Assembly (NCBI GenBank): GCA_015179025.1 | Contig: WHUX01000040.1 | Coordinates: 124,001-188,000 of the forward strand | Length of the DNA stretch: 64,000 nt | Reading direction: 5' to 3' | Source: Terfezia claveryi | Lineage: Eukaryota; Ascomycota; Pezizomycetes; Pezizales; Pezizaceae | Shown here: in pieces, positions 35,871-49,552 of the stretch | Layout: the number at the start of each line of letters is the position of its first letter | Numbering within the stretch: the stretch's first letter is position 1 | Made by a program: the position numbers and the translations under genes | Notes under the pieces: generated by a model | The model's database searches: none | Seen by the model: only the letters and a program-made list of their open reading frames with translations | What the model was told of the DNA's origin: nothing

Positions 35871-36481
35871 ATTATCAATACGGTGGTTTATAGCGTTTGG
35901 CAGTGCTGATTGTTTTTCTTCCTGATAATATAAAGTGGGGGAATGATACTATGAAATGACGACCTTTGGCATAAAACAGCATGATTTTATAAGTGAGATT
36001 GATTGCGTACCTTCAGTGATTGGGGCCACCGTGGGTGAACAGTGACCTCAGTTGACCTGGCCTCCCCAAATTTAAGGTTTAAAATTGGCAGAAGTCCAAA
36101 CACGAACTCAAATGGACACAATACTCATCCCAAAGCTGCCTGATCCATTGAACAGGGTTCCATTTTCCTTCTCAAGCAAAAAAAAATACAATTTGCAACT
36201 GCGAACTTATGTACTTCAAGTATATATAGGCTGTAACAATCATTCTTATTTCCATTAATTCACTGCCGTAACTCAACCAACAAAAGATACACATGACAGA
36301 GCACCCAGCAACAGACACTACACAGAAAACAAGCACCAGCGGGACGTATGACTCGTGTAGTCGGAGAAAAAGTTGAATTGGATTGATAGATGTACTTGAA
36401 ACGCATTACATATCGATTTTTCCTAGCTTGGTGTGGGTGGTGAGGAGGACTGGTTACAGAATAAAGAAAAGCGAGGCTTGC
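35871..36481. other. 3' intergenic region between convergent EMP24 and ARF1
   Basis: About 610 bases, AT-rich with an A-run at 36179-36186, likely holding both 3' ends. I see no gene. Confidence 0.6.
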
Positions 36482-37367
<886 letters not shown>

Positions 37368-38904
37368 GATGAAAGTATTAAAAGATGTATCGAATATGTT
37401 GAAATTGAATGTCCTGTACGTCTGTGTTTGCGAATGGAGTATTAGCTCAGTCGCTTCAGTCGAGCTGATCGGGAGCCGAGACTAGATTAGGAGACGTTTG
37501 AGGTGCGAAAACGACAAAGGGGCGACAAGGCAGTAAAACACAGACTGGACATTAGTGAAGATCGAGGTCACGGGGCGTAGTTCTCTAAAGCTATATAATA
37601 TAGCTCAAGAGGGGTGGCGGCAGAGGCTCGGGTGAAGGAAAACCTCCGTGCCCGCGATGGCTGGAAGCATGGCAGAAACTTGGGAAGCTTGGAACTGTAC
37701 TCACCAGGAATCGTGGGGAGCCTCTGTTCTTGACGTTGAGACTCGCACGTTCAGGTGGAGCTTAAACAGGGACAGAAAATAATGGATACGGGGTTCAGGC
37801 AATAAGGGTGATATGATAGGATGAGTTGGTCCTAGTACCTTTGAGGTCGAGTTGTGTGAGGAGAGAAAGAGAAGAGAACAGAATTGCTTAGTAGATTTAG
37901 GGCTGGGAGGTAAATGAGGCGGCTAGCACTTTCTTGGTCGCTTACTGTCAACGTTTTGGAGCAACTTGGTCCCGAATGGCGGTTCGATGCGAGGATATCG
38001 AGTGCACGATCAGGTATATTTGGATGCATATTTGCCCTTTTATAACTCGAGCACCTAATAAACATCTTTCAATCTCTCCAGCTATCACCAGTTCACGGAC
38101 AGCATCTTGATGATTGAGGACACTTCTTCATGTTTCAAAGAAAAGAACACGAAGCCTGAAGCTCGAGCTGTGACTCCGAATCTCAAAGGGGTGATATTCA
38201 AATTAAGCAAAGGCGTTTGACGATGAAATCAGCCATCTAACGTTGGGTTCCTATTTCCCCACCGTGCAATCAATTGAGAGTGATGAGACATGCACAAATA
38301 TGTTTAACGGTGACTCGGTCTCGTGACTGAATGGATCTATCCTTGAGACTACGTAGCCATTCCTTTCGCACTTACTCATATATGGACCCTTGCTTACCTA
38401 AATTACTTCCTACCAGAACCAACAGAACCCTCTACGGGAGCTTGCCAACCAGACTACCCGCGATAGAACCAAATGGCGTGTACCTGCGGCGAATCACGTG
38501 GTACAGTAGTGGTGATACCTCTGTGGTCACGGCTCATGATGAAAATCAAAGAGCGCATGATGTACGCCGTCATGTTGGAGCACTGGTCCAGAGACATCAG
38601 TGCCGCTGTTTACCAGGTACCTTGGGTTTTACATGCAGGGATGTCTTCCTCATTACACCCTCTTGTTAGCTATTACTCTTCAACCAAGATACCTCTGAGA
38701 GCGTGTGTATGGAGAGTTTCCAACAGCCGATCTAGAGAAACTGAGGACATTCAAGACTGGAACTATATCCAAGTAGCTCTGAGACTATACCGAAGCTATG
38801 AGTGTCTTTTCCGGGAGCAGGTTTGGAAGCCGCCTATCCCCGTTAAACGTTGTAGGTTTCCCCAGATATTCCCGTGAGGGAATCTTAATTTATGTAATTC
38901 ATAG
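37368..38904. other. spacer upstream of ARF1 and of the CorA-like gene
   Basis: Holds the ARF1 5' region and AACCAGACTA at 38447. A 134-codon plus-strand frame (38473-38877) may contain the missing first exon of the transporter gene, but no splice join worked in phase. Confidence 0.5.
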
Positions 38905-41117
38905 CCTGGCCGCAGACAAAGCTCTAGTTCTATCACCTCGTCGAAGTCGACATCGAAGGAAACATGTATTCAGGGACCACCGCTTCATCCTTACTACCAG
39001 AAACTTCCCCCCTCCTTACAGGCCAAGTTTGGAGATCTTGACGAGGATGGGAACTACGCCGCAGCCGAAGATGCAGTCTTGAACCCAGGCAGTCTTAACT
39101 TTATAGTTGATTTTGGGAATGACGGTGCTTACGTTGGTGTTGATATTGGATTGACGAAGGAGGATGATATAGAAGGTTTCTTGGGCCCAGTTGGTGGAGG
39201 AGGGGTATGTTTTACTTGGCCACCCAAAGCCTGATATCTATTTTGATTAACGACTGATCAGCGGCCGAGAGGACTACGCACACGATGGATGTGGGTCAGC
39301 TTTCTACAGTCCGGCCTGAAGTAAACTTATATGTTAAGTCAACCGCAGATGCATATTGGGCCCGCATCGCCAGCCGGAATTCGTTCAAGCCATTGGCAAT
39401 AGATATGGACTGTCTCCAAGACACATCACCCTCTTGCTGTCTCAACCACCAGATTCGGTTGAATCACCTCAACTGCCGCATCCGTCGAGATTGCGCCGTG
39501 CGGGGCAGAAAATGGCAGAAACACTTTCCAACGCACAAAAAAGTATGGAAAGGGTCAACATAGACAATCTACAGGATCTCGAGGATATCGAACTGGCTGG
39601 ACTTGATGCAGATAGTATAAACCTCGCATCTATAAATAAAGATACCCATATCAGAGCCAATTTGAATACGAGCTACATGGCCCTTGTAGCCAAAGTATGG
39701 CACTGGCACGCCGTGGAATGGGGAGGACGATGTGAGTGAATTTCCTGCATATGGGTGTGGGGGATTTATTATTAACTGGTGGTTTTGTAGTTCTGTGTGT
39801 GGGGTATAATTCCATACATAATCTCCCTCCATCACAAGATACGGCCAGTGGGAAGTGGGATAATGTGAATGGTTACTTGTCAAAAGATAACTCAGGGATG
39901 TGGTCAGGTTTCGGGGTTACAACAGCCGAAGCAGGAGAATTCGGAAACGGTGGCGGTGCTAATGGGGATGCAGGAGATAATTATCCTGAAGGTCGTCGAC
40001 TCTGGACTTGGCTTATCCTTTGTGATGATGGGACTATTATATCATTACATGAACCTGTCTCTCATCTCACTGCGCTCACTTTACATGAGTATCAAGCTCA
40101 CATAGGCATCGTTAGAAGGAACATCCTCACCATCTTCCGGTCGTTATCCCGGGCACCAGAAGCTATTAACCGGGCATCTATGGAGAAGTCCAAGGGCCTT
40201 GGGACCTTAGATGAACTACCATTTAGGATGCGCCGTACGGATCTCACTGAAAGCGAGCCCAGTTTACTGTTCTACTATCTTTTTGACGACTGGTACAGCT
40301 CATGGAGCCTAGCTATTGAAAGGCAACACCCTTACAAGAAAAAGTTGAGACAATTGGTAGGTCATTTAGATTCCGTATGTATAGTAATGTCTTCTAACCT
40401 CATCAGAGGACTGATCTCATCCGCGACCCCGAACTAAATCATGTCAATGACCTCCTGAGTCTCGCCCGGCAATTAGCTACCCTAAAGCGAATGTATGAGA
40501 CATATCAGCTCATCATTGATCGGATTCTATATCGCCAGGAAAACTCACTCAGCATGGCTAAAGGTGGGGGGAAGGTTATCGTTTGTGGCGGATCGGAGGA
40601 AATGTTTATTTCTGCTCAGGCTTCAACATCACCAGAGAGTGCAAAGTCACCGGAAAGTGTTGTAATGGGTGACCCATTGATTTTGGGGGTCCCTCTCTCA
40701 TCGCACTCTGTGGCTCGTTTCGAGCGTTTACGCGACCGTATAAAATTGTATGCCCTCGCGGAGCTTCAGGACTGTCTCGATGAGAAGGATGGGCTAGTCA
40801 ACATGACTTTCCAGCTCATTGCTTTCAAGCAAACCTCGGCAGTCGAAAAAATGACTCGAGTTGCGATTTTATTCGCGGGAGCAACTATTCTTTTTCTGCC
40901 ACTTACACTACTGACGGGTTTCTTTTCGATGAATATCCAGGGAATGCACAGCTGGCAGCCGGTGCATTTCTGGGGAGCATCGGGTGTGTCCATCGTCATC
41001 ACGATGTGCCTATTAATTGGAGTGATGAAGTATTCTGTTGCGGCTGACACTGTGAGATTGGGCGCGCAGAAGGCTAGAGCCGTGGGACGAGCACAAGGCA
41101 AGAAGAAGTCATCATGA
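38905..41117 (+). CDS. CorA-like (MIT superfamily) membrane transporter, 5' exon not found
   Basis: Exons 38905-39204, 39262-39290, 39349-39731, 39791-40356 and 40407-41117 join to 662 aa; 38905 follows a good acceptor, so a start exon lies upstream. The N-terminal half has LRTRWICILGPHRQPEFV and IGNRYGLSPRHITLLL, then WGGRFLCVGYNSIHNLP and RRLWTWLILCDDGTIISLHE, the fungal CorA-like cytosolic domain. A long helix pair precedes two C-terminal membrane helices at about 40845-41040. Between them the usual GMN loop reads FSMNI, so Gly is replaced by Ser. Known family role: transport of Mg2+ or other divalent ions; with a changed GMN the substrate is uncertain. Intron lengths are 57, 58, 59 and 50 bases. 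Confidence 0.8.
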
Positions 41118-44100
41118 GAAACTGATACGAATTGGCGAGAACAAAGTCTGGTCTTAAGTTGACTATACTGCTGCATCGATGCATGGCAATACCGGTAGAT
41201 ATCTTGCATGTGCTTGTTTCATGTGCTTGTTTCTTTTGACGTTGACAATTTTTGTATTGGTTAGGAATATGATGGGTCATATGCATATCATATATATAGC
41301 ACTGATTATTCTAAGAAATTCTATTTACTTTACTGTACAGTATGTCTCATCTGTGCTTTGATTCATGACTCTGATAAGTCGGCAGGCGGCTTGCATGGGA
41401 TGCCCTTGCCCTAGAATTGCAATTGACTCGAAAGCCTCGCCCAGCTTATAGCAAGCTTAAGCAGCTTAAGCCTGAGCCCGCCCCGCTTTCCCAGTTCCCA
41501 CCCTCAAACAACGACGACTGGGCCAGCTCTGAGCGGCTAGGCTCGAGCTGGCCTGAATTGGCCTCGGTATGCGAATAACTGAGAATCCGAAGGCAGTCCA
41601 GCAATCAGAGAATTCGTCCAGCAGGCCGACCTGTGTATATCTGCGGCCGCGTCAACAGATCCTCAGGCTTCTTCATGGGCCTAAAATAGTTTCCGATTTC
41701 CCCCAGCCGAGGAGACGCCGACCCAGCAAGGAACTGTCTCGGATTCGGAATATACAGACGTATATACGGTCTGATTAAAAGTTAAAAGCCTCCTTCCAGC
41801 GCGGTTCGGTATGCCTGTCGCACGAAGGTTTCTTCCGCCGCGCAATGTGAGGTGCTGAGTGTATGTCAAAACTATGTTTCGAACCCCTAGAAAATTCCGA
41901 TATTTTCCTTAAACATTTTCCTTATACTTTTCTTATAAGCAGCAAGCTTCTATTGCCTTACAAATTTATTAAAAAATTGCATAACCCTATTCAAAACTAT
42001 TTCCAAACTAACTGATATACAGTTGACATGGTCTGTCGTTTGCTCAGAGTTCGGACTTGGGCTGAAACGGGCTTGAGTGGATAGGCTTCATAACTAAGCT
42101 ACTTCGGGTTTTGCCCAAGCCGTGGGCAGAATGCTGATAGAGTTATATGCCTGGCGATGGAGCTGCGTACCGAACTCGGTTCTCTACGCATACCTGTGTC
42201 AAGCTTTATAGCTATCCTCGACTACAAGCTTCGGGTGGATCGCTTCGGTTCTAGCGCTCCCCTTGTGATTGGCCTTGGGGGCATGAGGGTCGATCGCATA
42301 TACCTGATGGGGGATGAAGTAGGATATGGTACCTGTGTGTCTCCAAGGGGACTGGAGGCTTGCAAGCAAAGGGCTTCAAGGCTTTCATGGTGATACAGTT
42401 TCATACCCATGTCATTGGTCGTTTAAGAAATGTTTTCAATACTATTCTCCTGCCAATGCTGTGGGTACTTGTCTCATCATTCATTTCTGTGGAAGATCAA
42501 GCCTTACGCCACCAGATTCAACCCGGCAATCTTCACTGGTGCTTCATATTGCTTGCAATTACGGGTGCAGCTTTATACAAAGTCTGTATTCCGGGTAGCA
42601 GTATCCCATGTCAGTCGTGGGACCTGTCATTGCCAACCCGACACCCAGCAGAGCACCACGGAATATTACGTGCGCAAGTCCCACAGCGAAAACCGAGCAG
42701 CTCCAGGGCGAAACGCAAGCTACAATACGCACTGGAGCATCTGCACAAACACCCCGTACCTACCTGTCTTTGGCTACAACTACTAAGCTGGGCTCGAATC
42801 TGCACATGCTCATTGTCACTAGAAACGATAATGGTGGCGATGATGCAGCTGGGAATTTCGACCGTGATTCAACAAATCATTAATGGCCTACTACGATCAC
42901 ACGAAACCCGGTTTGCAACTTATCCAAAGCTGACTGCGCTATGAGCATATCACACTACGATAGCGATATATTGTGTCAGAATAATCCCATTGCTCCGTGG
43001 TTAAGAAAAAAAAAAACCAAATAGAACGATCTTAATGCCCGTCTGCCGACGAGACTATTGTGGAGGGTGGGGGATGAGGTAGAAGAGAAGGGGGGAGATT
43101 TGGATGGGGGGCGATACTGGCCGTGAACACTATCTCGAAGAGGCTTGAGGTGATGATGCAACATGTCGGGTACTTACGAAAGATAAATCTCAGAAGCCCA
43201 AACCACTGCGGGAGTTGTGACAAAACAGTTAAGCTTCAACGCCAACTCACTACCGTTCCCAGGTCGGGCCCATCCCGCAGCGACGATCTCGTTAAGGACA
43301 TTTGGCAATGGATTAAGAAGCCCTATGATCCCAATTGGGACTCCCGATACCGCACAGCCAAGCAAAGAGTATGTTATTACCAAGGGGTGGTGAGCCTTTT
43401 GTGTACTGTCTGGCCCGCCAAAGCACATTGCAACTCCTGACAGCGACTTTTCAACAATGGGAAGCCCATCCAGCACATAGGCGAGAGTGGTGGTCACATA
43501 CCTTCACATGTGTTCACAATATTCTCCTGCGGTTGTTGCTCGACCTATCCTTGGACTTTCTCCTCCTCCTCCAGGTCGCAAGAACATCAAGTAATCAAAT
43601 CACCGTAATACCGGCAATTCGTCTGACATACTTTCCGCTGTAGCTAAAGGCAAACCAGCTGTTCCCATGGATAGAGACGAAGTTGCTTCATTTCCCATAA
43701 AACTAATTAAGGGACCCAAGCATATTAGGCAAGCAAATACAAGCCACACAAACCAATTTAGAACTTCCTCAATACCCTGCGCAGTTAGAACCTTTTTTCG
43801 CGATCGCTGTGGCGGGGGAGAGGAGACCAAGGCCCCGACAACGATGTCAACGATTCTCCCTGGCCTGGGCTCCACAATATTCGAATATACTACTACCCCC
43901 CACGAACTATACTACTACTACCCACGAACATAAAGCATTTACTCAATCTGCATGGCCTGAAATGTCCGTCATAATGCCAAAGCTCGCAAAGACGAGATTA
44001 AATCGCTACACAAGAGAGTAAATACAACACTGTCATTGTCCCTGTGGAAGGCATACCATACTCACCCCGTCCGATTACTCTCCCATAGAAACGCTCACAT

Positions 44101-45230
44101 CCTCTCATCCACCTGGCCTTCACCATCCACGCGTCTGCCTGCAATATGACGCGCTTCAGTCAAGCATCGAAAGGCACATTGTCCCGACAAATACGAACCT
44201 CCAAAGCTGGTATATCTTGCGCAATCAGCGTTTGTACCTCGTTTTCGCCATCTCCAGAAGGTTCAAACAGGAAACTGGGTGATCTCACTAGTCATTATCA
44301 GTACTGAATCACTTGTTTTCGGGACCGAGATCAGGGTGAGAAGCATGGAGCCTGAATGGCAAAGCATGTAAGATCATCTATGGATTTTAAAGAAAGCTTG
44401 GAATCACCCTTTTTCCTTTCTTTGCCTTTGTTTACCGACTCCTTCATGCAATCATTTAACTCAATATCTCTACCTTTAGTATCAGTTATGGATGGGGTGA
44501 GAGGCAATAAGAAATTTTATCTCTACATTAGGACCATCCGCCTTGTCTTATGCTTATGTGAATCAACTTCAACGGGTCGAGTTGTGTGGAAATGTAGTTC
44601 TAAATGTATGGATGGTTAAGTCCATATAGAAGCTTTTCAGATAGTGGAGTGATGAGTGGGGGGGATTGCGAAGGGGTAAAGTTCCAAGGATAGTACTGAT
44701 TGCTCCAATATGGGTTTTAAGATTACAAACCTAGCTTTATGAGATCTTCTTTTTGTCTGCTTCGTTTATTAATAGTTACATAGTTCTTGGATCACCTTGA
44801 TTTAACTGTTTACTGGAGGGGTTTGTAGTTATATTCCCTTTACATATTTTGTTCCCCTCTTTATTAAGCCATGCAAGAAAAGTTACCCTGGGGTTTGCCA
44901 CAGCTATCATGTGATTGAATTCTTCGTTACCCCAGCAACGAAGTTTCATCGGTTCATGTCAATTGTAAATATGGGGATATCCGCTCGATGGGCAGCTACG
45001 CATGACTTTATTATAGTCCACCAAATTGCAGTCGAGGCTAGCCTAGGTCGTGCCCTGATAGATTTTGTACCTAGTTTGAGTTGTCTCCTATTAAGAGCAG
45101 TCTAATGACCTATATAATATGTGACATCTACAGTATACTCGGCGAGGAATGTTTTACACTGTAGGCGCCCCCACTATGAGTGTTCTTCTCCTCCGTATGA
45201 GGACCTCCTGTATCGCAATAGCCTCATCAG
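41118..45230. other. spacer containing unplaced exon-like pieces
   Basis: Apart from the pieces at 43010-44290 I see no defensible gene. A 194-codon plus-strand frame at 42360-42944 and others overlapping it are all without known motifs. A-run at 43005-43017. Confidence 0.5.
43010..44290 (-). pseudogene. possible multi-exon membrane protein, unidentified or degraded
   Basis: Several minus-strand open pieces look like coding exons. 44290-44150 reads SPSFLFEPSGDGENEVQTL and on to RICRDNVPFDA, then an in-frame TGA, then without frame change LKRVILQADAWMVKARW and CERFYGRVIGR. 43890-43640 reads NIVEPRPGRIVDIVVGALV and a membrane helix NWFVWLVFACLICLGPLI, ending at a possible donor GTATGT. 43497-43175 has a second helical region (LLGCAVSGVPIGIIGLL) and ends at a good donor GTAAGT. 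I cannot join them with confidence, and the TGA suggests decay. No family is recognised. Confidence 0.3.
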
Positions 45231-47630
45231 ATGCCCCACATAATCCCCGAAAAGACATCAGTTACTAGGTCCGGGATGCGGAGGGATCATCGAACCAACA
45301 CGCTGGGCATCGTTCAGCTCTGGACTTTAGGTGCAGGCCTCCGAAACGACGAAGAAAACCCCTCTATTATCGAGACTTTTGAAGTAGAAAACACCTCTCT
45401 CAACGATTCAACATCCTCCCTGCCAAAGTTCAACACCGAGGTCGAAACCTTCGACGGTGAGGTTGGGGACTTCGAATTCTCCCTGTCTGTTTCCGGGAAC
45501 CCCACGGGTGCGAGACGCAAATCGGATCAATGTCTTTCATTCATGCCAAATATTTCCATTGTGAGACGATTTCTGGGTAGATGGCCGAAGAGGTATGGTA
45601 ATTCCTTGTGGGTGATGGTTATTGTGCTAGGCGCTATTTTTATTTTGGTTACACTTTTCCATAAGATTTTGGAGGCAGCCAAGTCGGGCACGAAGGTGAT
45701 CGAAATAATCGCGAAGTTTGGTGAGGATGAAGCGTGGAGAGAGTGGCCAAAGCTTAAGCGCTATTTTGGGGGACTGGAGGAGCTTGTGCTTCCAGCGGAC
45801 AACCATCCAGAGTATCCTGCAGGGAGATGGAAGGACGAGGTGAACGAAACGGACCCTAATCTCAAAGACAACTTTCTGGACCCGGTGAGCAAGGTTTTTG
45901 ACCCTTACCACAAAGCTCGGGAGGATAAGCTATATGTCGAATGTGACTACAACGATTACTATCATCACCATGAAGATGAATCGCAGGAGGAACATCAACA
46001 GGAAGGTGGTGCGGATCGCCCACTGAAAACTCGTGCTCGCCCTGAGGTCCGTTCTTTCAACGGTATTCCCCAAGGCCACCCAGACCCGATCTTTGGCTCC
46101 TATGAGGACCTCGGGTTAGTTTCTGACATGTGTTTTGAGCGCTATGGAAGATTGGGAGCGTATGGTTTTGGTTACGGAATCAACGAGGGGGGACTGGGAG
46201 TAGGAGAGGAGATACATACCAAAATGTATGGAGAGGGTGGAAGAGGTCCTGGGGCAATGCCAATGCAAAAGATAGACTGGAGAGGAATCGATTGGGGGAA
46301 AGTACAGAGGAGGTGTATAGAGCAAAACAAGGCACGCTTTGCCCTGCCCGCAGCGGAGGAGGATAGTGGGGATACTTGGTCCCTGCTGGGTCCGAGGGAA
46401 ACGAACTCATCGGAGAAGGAGGCGAAGATGCAGCGCACCGCTTTCCTCCTTAGAAGTTGGGACGACTATAAATATACCTCGAACGATATCATTAACCTCC
46501 GCTCCATCATCTCCGAGTTATCAATTAACAGCGGAGGTGAGTATACTGTCCACCTCCTGGTGCATGTCAAAAACCCCTCCATCCCCATCTGGGCCGACAA
46601 GCAGGCCTACAACGACCACCTGCAAAACTCCGTTCCCCGCGAGTTCTGGGGGATAGCGACGCTCTGGAACGAGCCGCTCATGGCACTCACCTACTCCTCA
46701 CTTCCCCCCAATGAGTTTCGAGGACTTCCCGTGCATGGAGTGTATAGAAGTTCGTTTATGCCAGTTCAATGGTTCGCATTAAATCACCCTGAGTATGAAT
46801 ACTTCTGGAACTGGGAGATGGACGTGAGATACATTGGCCACTTGTACCATTTTCTGCAGACAGCTGTCCAGTGGGCGGAACAGCAGGAGAGGATGTTTCT
46901 CTGGGATCTGAATGAGAGGTTCTGGATCCCGTCTGTTTATGGAAATTGGGGGGAGTTCAGAAATATGGTGAGGAATACTGTGACACCCTCCGCAAGTACT
47001 TGGGGGAATCCAATTCGGGTGCCTGGGGTTGAGATATTCCCCACGGATGGCAAATACCGGCTTGAACCAGGCAGTCTAGAGGAATGGGGATGGGGTATAG
47101 GCGAACCTGCTGACCTTATAACCTTTTCCCCGCTTTTCAATCCTAATAGCACAGGATGGTTGCTCGAACAAGACACCTCCGGCTACGCAAAGCAACCCCC
47201 GCGTAGGGCAGCCATAGTTGCCACCTTCCGCCTCTCTCGCCGTCTCCTCCTCGCTATGCACAGAGAGAATGCACACTACAAACACACTGCATTCACGGAA
47301 ATGTGGCCAGCTACCTGTGCGCTCCATCATGGGCTCAAAGCAGTCTATTTCCCTCACCCGGTATATATTGACCGAAGGTGGCCGGTATGGTATGTGGAGA
47401 AGACGTTTAATCACGGGCCACAGGGGGTGAGTGGCGGTGCCCCGGAGAGTGTCTTCGGGCCAGATAGGGAACATAATTTTTTGGGAACAACCTGGTACTA
47501 TAATAGTGAGTTTGCCGGGGAGCTATATAGAAGGTGGGCGCTTGGGAAGGCGGAAGATGGTAAGGGGAGGATGTGTATGAGAGGGATGTTGCTGCACCCA
47601 GTGAAGGAAGTGCCGGATGATAAGTTGTAG
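45231..47630 (+). CDS. DUF3405-family membrane protein
   Basis: One uninterrupted 799-residue frame from the ATG at 45231. A membrane anchor at about residues 125-144 (SLWVMVIVLGAIFILVTLFH) follows a 120-residue, mostly acidic N-terminal part, giving a type II layout. The large following region has the pattern I associate with fungal DUF3405: VRSFNGIPQGHPDPIFGS and CFERYGRLGAYGFGYG, then RTAFLLRSWDDYKYT, VHLLVHVKNPS, SFMPVQWFALNHPEYEYFW and WEMDVRYIGHLYHFL. The DxD-like WEMDVR and overall length recall glycosyltransferases of the secretory pathway, but activity is not established for this family as far as I know. No intron is visible, unlike most neighbours. Confidence 0.85.
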   Translation: MPHIIPEKTSVTRSGMRRDHRTNTLGIVQLWTLGAGLRNDEENPSIIETFEVENTSLNDSTSSLPKFNTEVETFDGEVGDFEFSLSVSGNPTGARRKSDQCLSFMPNISIVRRFLGRWPKRYGNSLWVMVIVLGAIFILVTLFHKILEAAKSGTKVIEIIAKFGEDEAWREWPKLKRYFGGLEELVLPADNHPEYPAGRWKDEVNETDPNLKDNFLDPVSKVFDPYHKAREDKLYVECDYNDYYHHHEDESQEEHQQEGGADRPLKTRARPEVRSFNGIPQGHPDPIFGSYEDLGLVSDMCFERYGRLGAYGFGYGINEGGLGVGEEIHTKMYGEGGRGPGAMPMQKIDWRGIDWGKVQRRCIEQNKARFALPAAEEDSGDTWSLLGPRETNSSEKEAKMQRTAFLLRSWDDYKYTSNDIINLRSIISELSINSGGEYTVHLLVHVKNPSIPIWADKQAYNDHLQNSVPREFWGIATLWNEPLMALTYSSLPPNEFRGLPVHGVYRSSFMPVQWFALNHPEYEYFWNWEMDVRYIGHLYHFLQTAVQWAEQQERMFLWDLNERFWIPSVYGNWGEFRNMVRNTVTPSASTWGNPIRVPGVEIFPTDGKYRLEPGSLEEWGWGIGEPADLITFSPLFNPNSTGWLLEQDTSGYAKQPPRRAAIVATFRLSRRLLLAMHRENAHYKHTAFTEMWPATCALHHGLKAVYFPHPVYIDRRWPVWYVEKTFNHGPQGVSGGAPESVFGPDREHNFLGTTWYYNSEFAGELYRRWALGKAEDGKGRMCMRGMLLHPVKEVPDDKL

Positions 47631-49552
47631 AGATGAACTGTGTGTGTTTGCTCTTTGCTGGATTTTGAATTGGCGTTTGGGTCATGGCTTTTGCATGAGG
47701 TTCAGGGTAGCTGGCTTCTATGTTTGCAATCTCATATTTGTAACTCTAGTTTAACTCTCGCTGTTATTTTCATCTTCAAAGCCAATGGACGGTATGGTAT
47801 GATTTGTCCGTATGTGCTGTCCTATTCGCCATTGACTCCTTGATCCTCAACCTCATTGCTCTGGGCTTTTATCATCCCTCGAAACTATCTAACCAGACCA
47901 GCCTTCATAACTAGACTTTTAAATCACCAGTAGACGTATATTGCACTCGCTGCCTTAGGAGTTCCGGAAGGTCAGCTACGATAAGTATGTAGCCTTCTTA
48001 GCCATAAGCCCAGGGTGTTGGGGGAGCAAAAAGATAATGACCCAGATCACCCCCCCTCCTCTAGGACACTATAAAGTAGGATTCATACCATTAGACCCAC
48101 CGGGCCTTTGTGCGGGTCGTAAGTACATGGAGAGAGTGTACTTGGGGAGTGGCTGCGATAATATAAGTACTACGGCCACGAAATTATACCGCGGTCATAC
48201 TATCCTCCTCCTTTTGTGTGTGTCTGGAGGAGTTTTGTTCGTAGGAGTTTAGGGAAGCTTGGAACACCCAAATCTTTTCCTGTCAAAAAATGGCTGTATA
48301 ATTATTAAGATCTTCCGGAACACGATGACCAGGTACATGTACATACATAATATGTAGTTCTTCTGAAAACCTTGACAGCATTGTTGCTCACGAGGTCAGG
48401 TGTGTGGGAGGAGGGTCGGTAATGAATTTAGTGAGGCAATAGCCGTGTGGAACGAGTTTGGAGATAATTGTAATTTACACTTCGATCTCGCTCTTGCAGT
48501 GTGGCAAGCGGAGCTGCGTGAATTCATTTTCAAATATCCTGGGTGGTGGACTTAACTCTGCTAAGCGGTTATATATCCATTATTGAAATTGGGGGTTTTG
48601 AAGGGGGGGGCAGCGCGATGTTCCCCGAACACAGAGAGCCGGAGTTTACCAGAATGCTTTAGACCTTCTGAAACAAAACAACACAACTCCAGGCCCAATG
48701 CTGAAATCACATAAATTATAGTCGGTTTATCCTGCCCCTTCGTGTGTCCAATACAAGCTCAAGAGGGGGAGCCATAGTAGGAGGGGGGAGGCAGTAATCC
48801 TTCCTTTTTTCCCTATTTCTTTATTGCTATTTCTAGGGTGCAATTGTAGGATTGTTGGAAGAAAAAAATTATGGCGAGATTGTTCAGGGTAATTGATTGT
48901 TGTTCAGCATATACTATACATACATGAAGCACGAGGCATGAGTGCATGTTTCACAGTCATTCCTTCGCATCAAAGACACAATATAAGCATACTGAGTAGT
49001 TCTTCAAAGGGGCTGTTTCAGTGGAAGAGCAGAGCAAGTCCTACAATCAATCCAATTGGGGGCAGCCCAAATGAATCACAGCTAACCTAATCATTGAGTG
49101 GAGCCTCTTTCCCATCTTCATAAGTGCGTGCAATATTGCGCATAGCATGCTAGGTGGGCGTGGGCATCCATCCACAAGCACAAGAGCAAGAGTGAAAACA
49201 CAATAGACTCTGAAACGAAACGAAACACGACATAGTTCTCCCCGCTACCATCTTCCGTGACCACATGCATATGCATAGAATCCTTGCCCTCTTCATCATG
49301 CGGCCTTCTCACTAAACCACCACAAATCTGAAAGCCGCCGTGAGCCAACCCAAACAGCTGCGCCTCCGCGAAAAAAAAAAAACTAAAAAATTTTGCTTGC
49401 TCCACAATCCACAATAGCGCGCCCCCCCAATCCGGCAATAATCAATAGAATTCAAAAACGCCAAACCCAAACCCAAGTCCCAACCCCATTTCCCTATTTT
49501 TTTAATACATGCCATTCCCCTCAGAAAACCGGACGCAATCACCCCCAATTAA
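47631..49552. other. intergenic region between convergent genes
   Basis: Short ORFs only (48037-48252, 49118-49438). A G-run at 48603-48610 and an A-run at 49371-49382 are present. A near-match of the dispersed motif (AACCAGACCA) lies at 47891. Confidence 0.55.

Noticed and set aside
42360..42944. 194-codon plus-strand ORF with hydrophobic start
   Set aside because: Three frames are open over the same stretch, none with a family motif or clear splice partners.
47891..47900. AACCAGACCA as a further motif copy
   Set aside because: One mismatch; kept out of the exact count, as were similar near-matches at 3664 and 34827.
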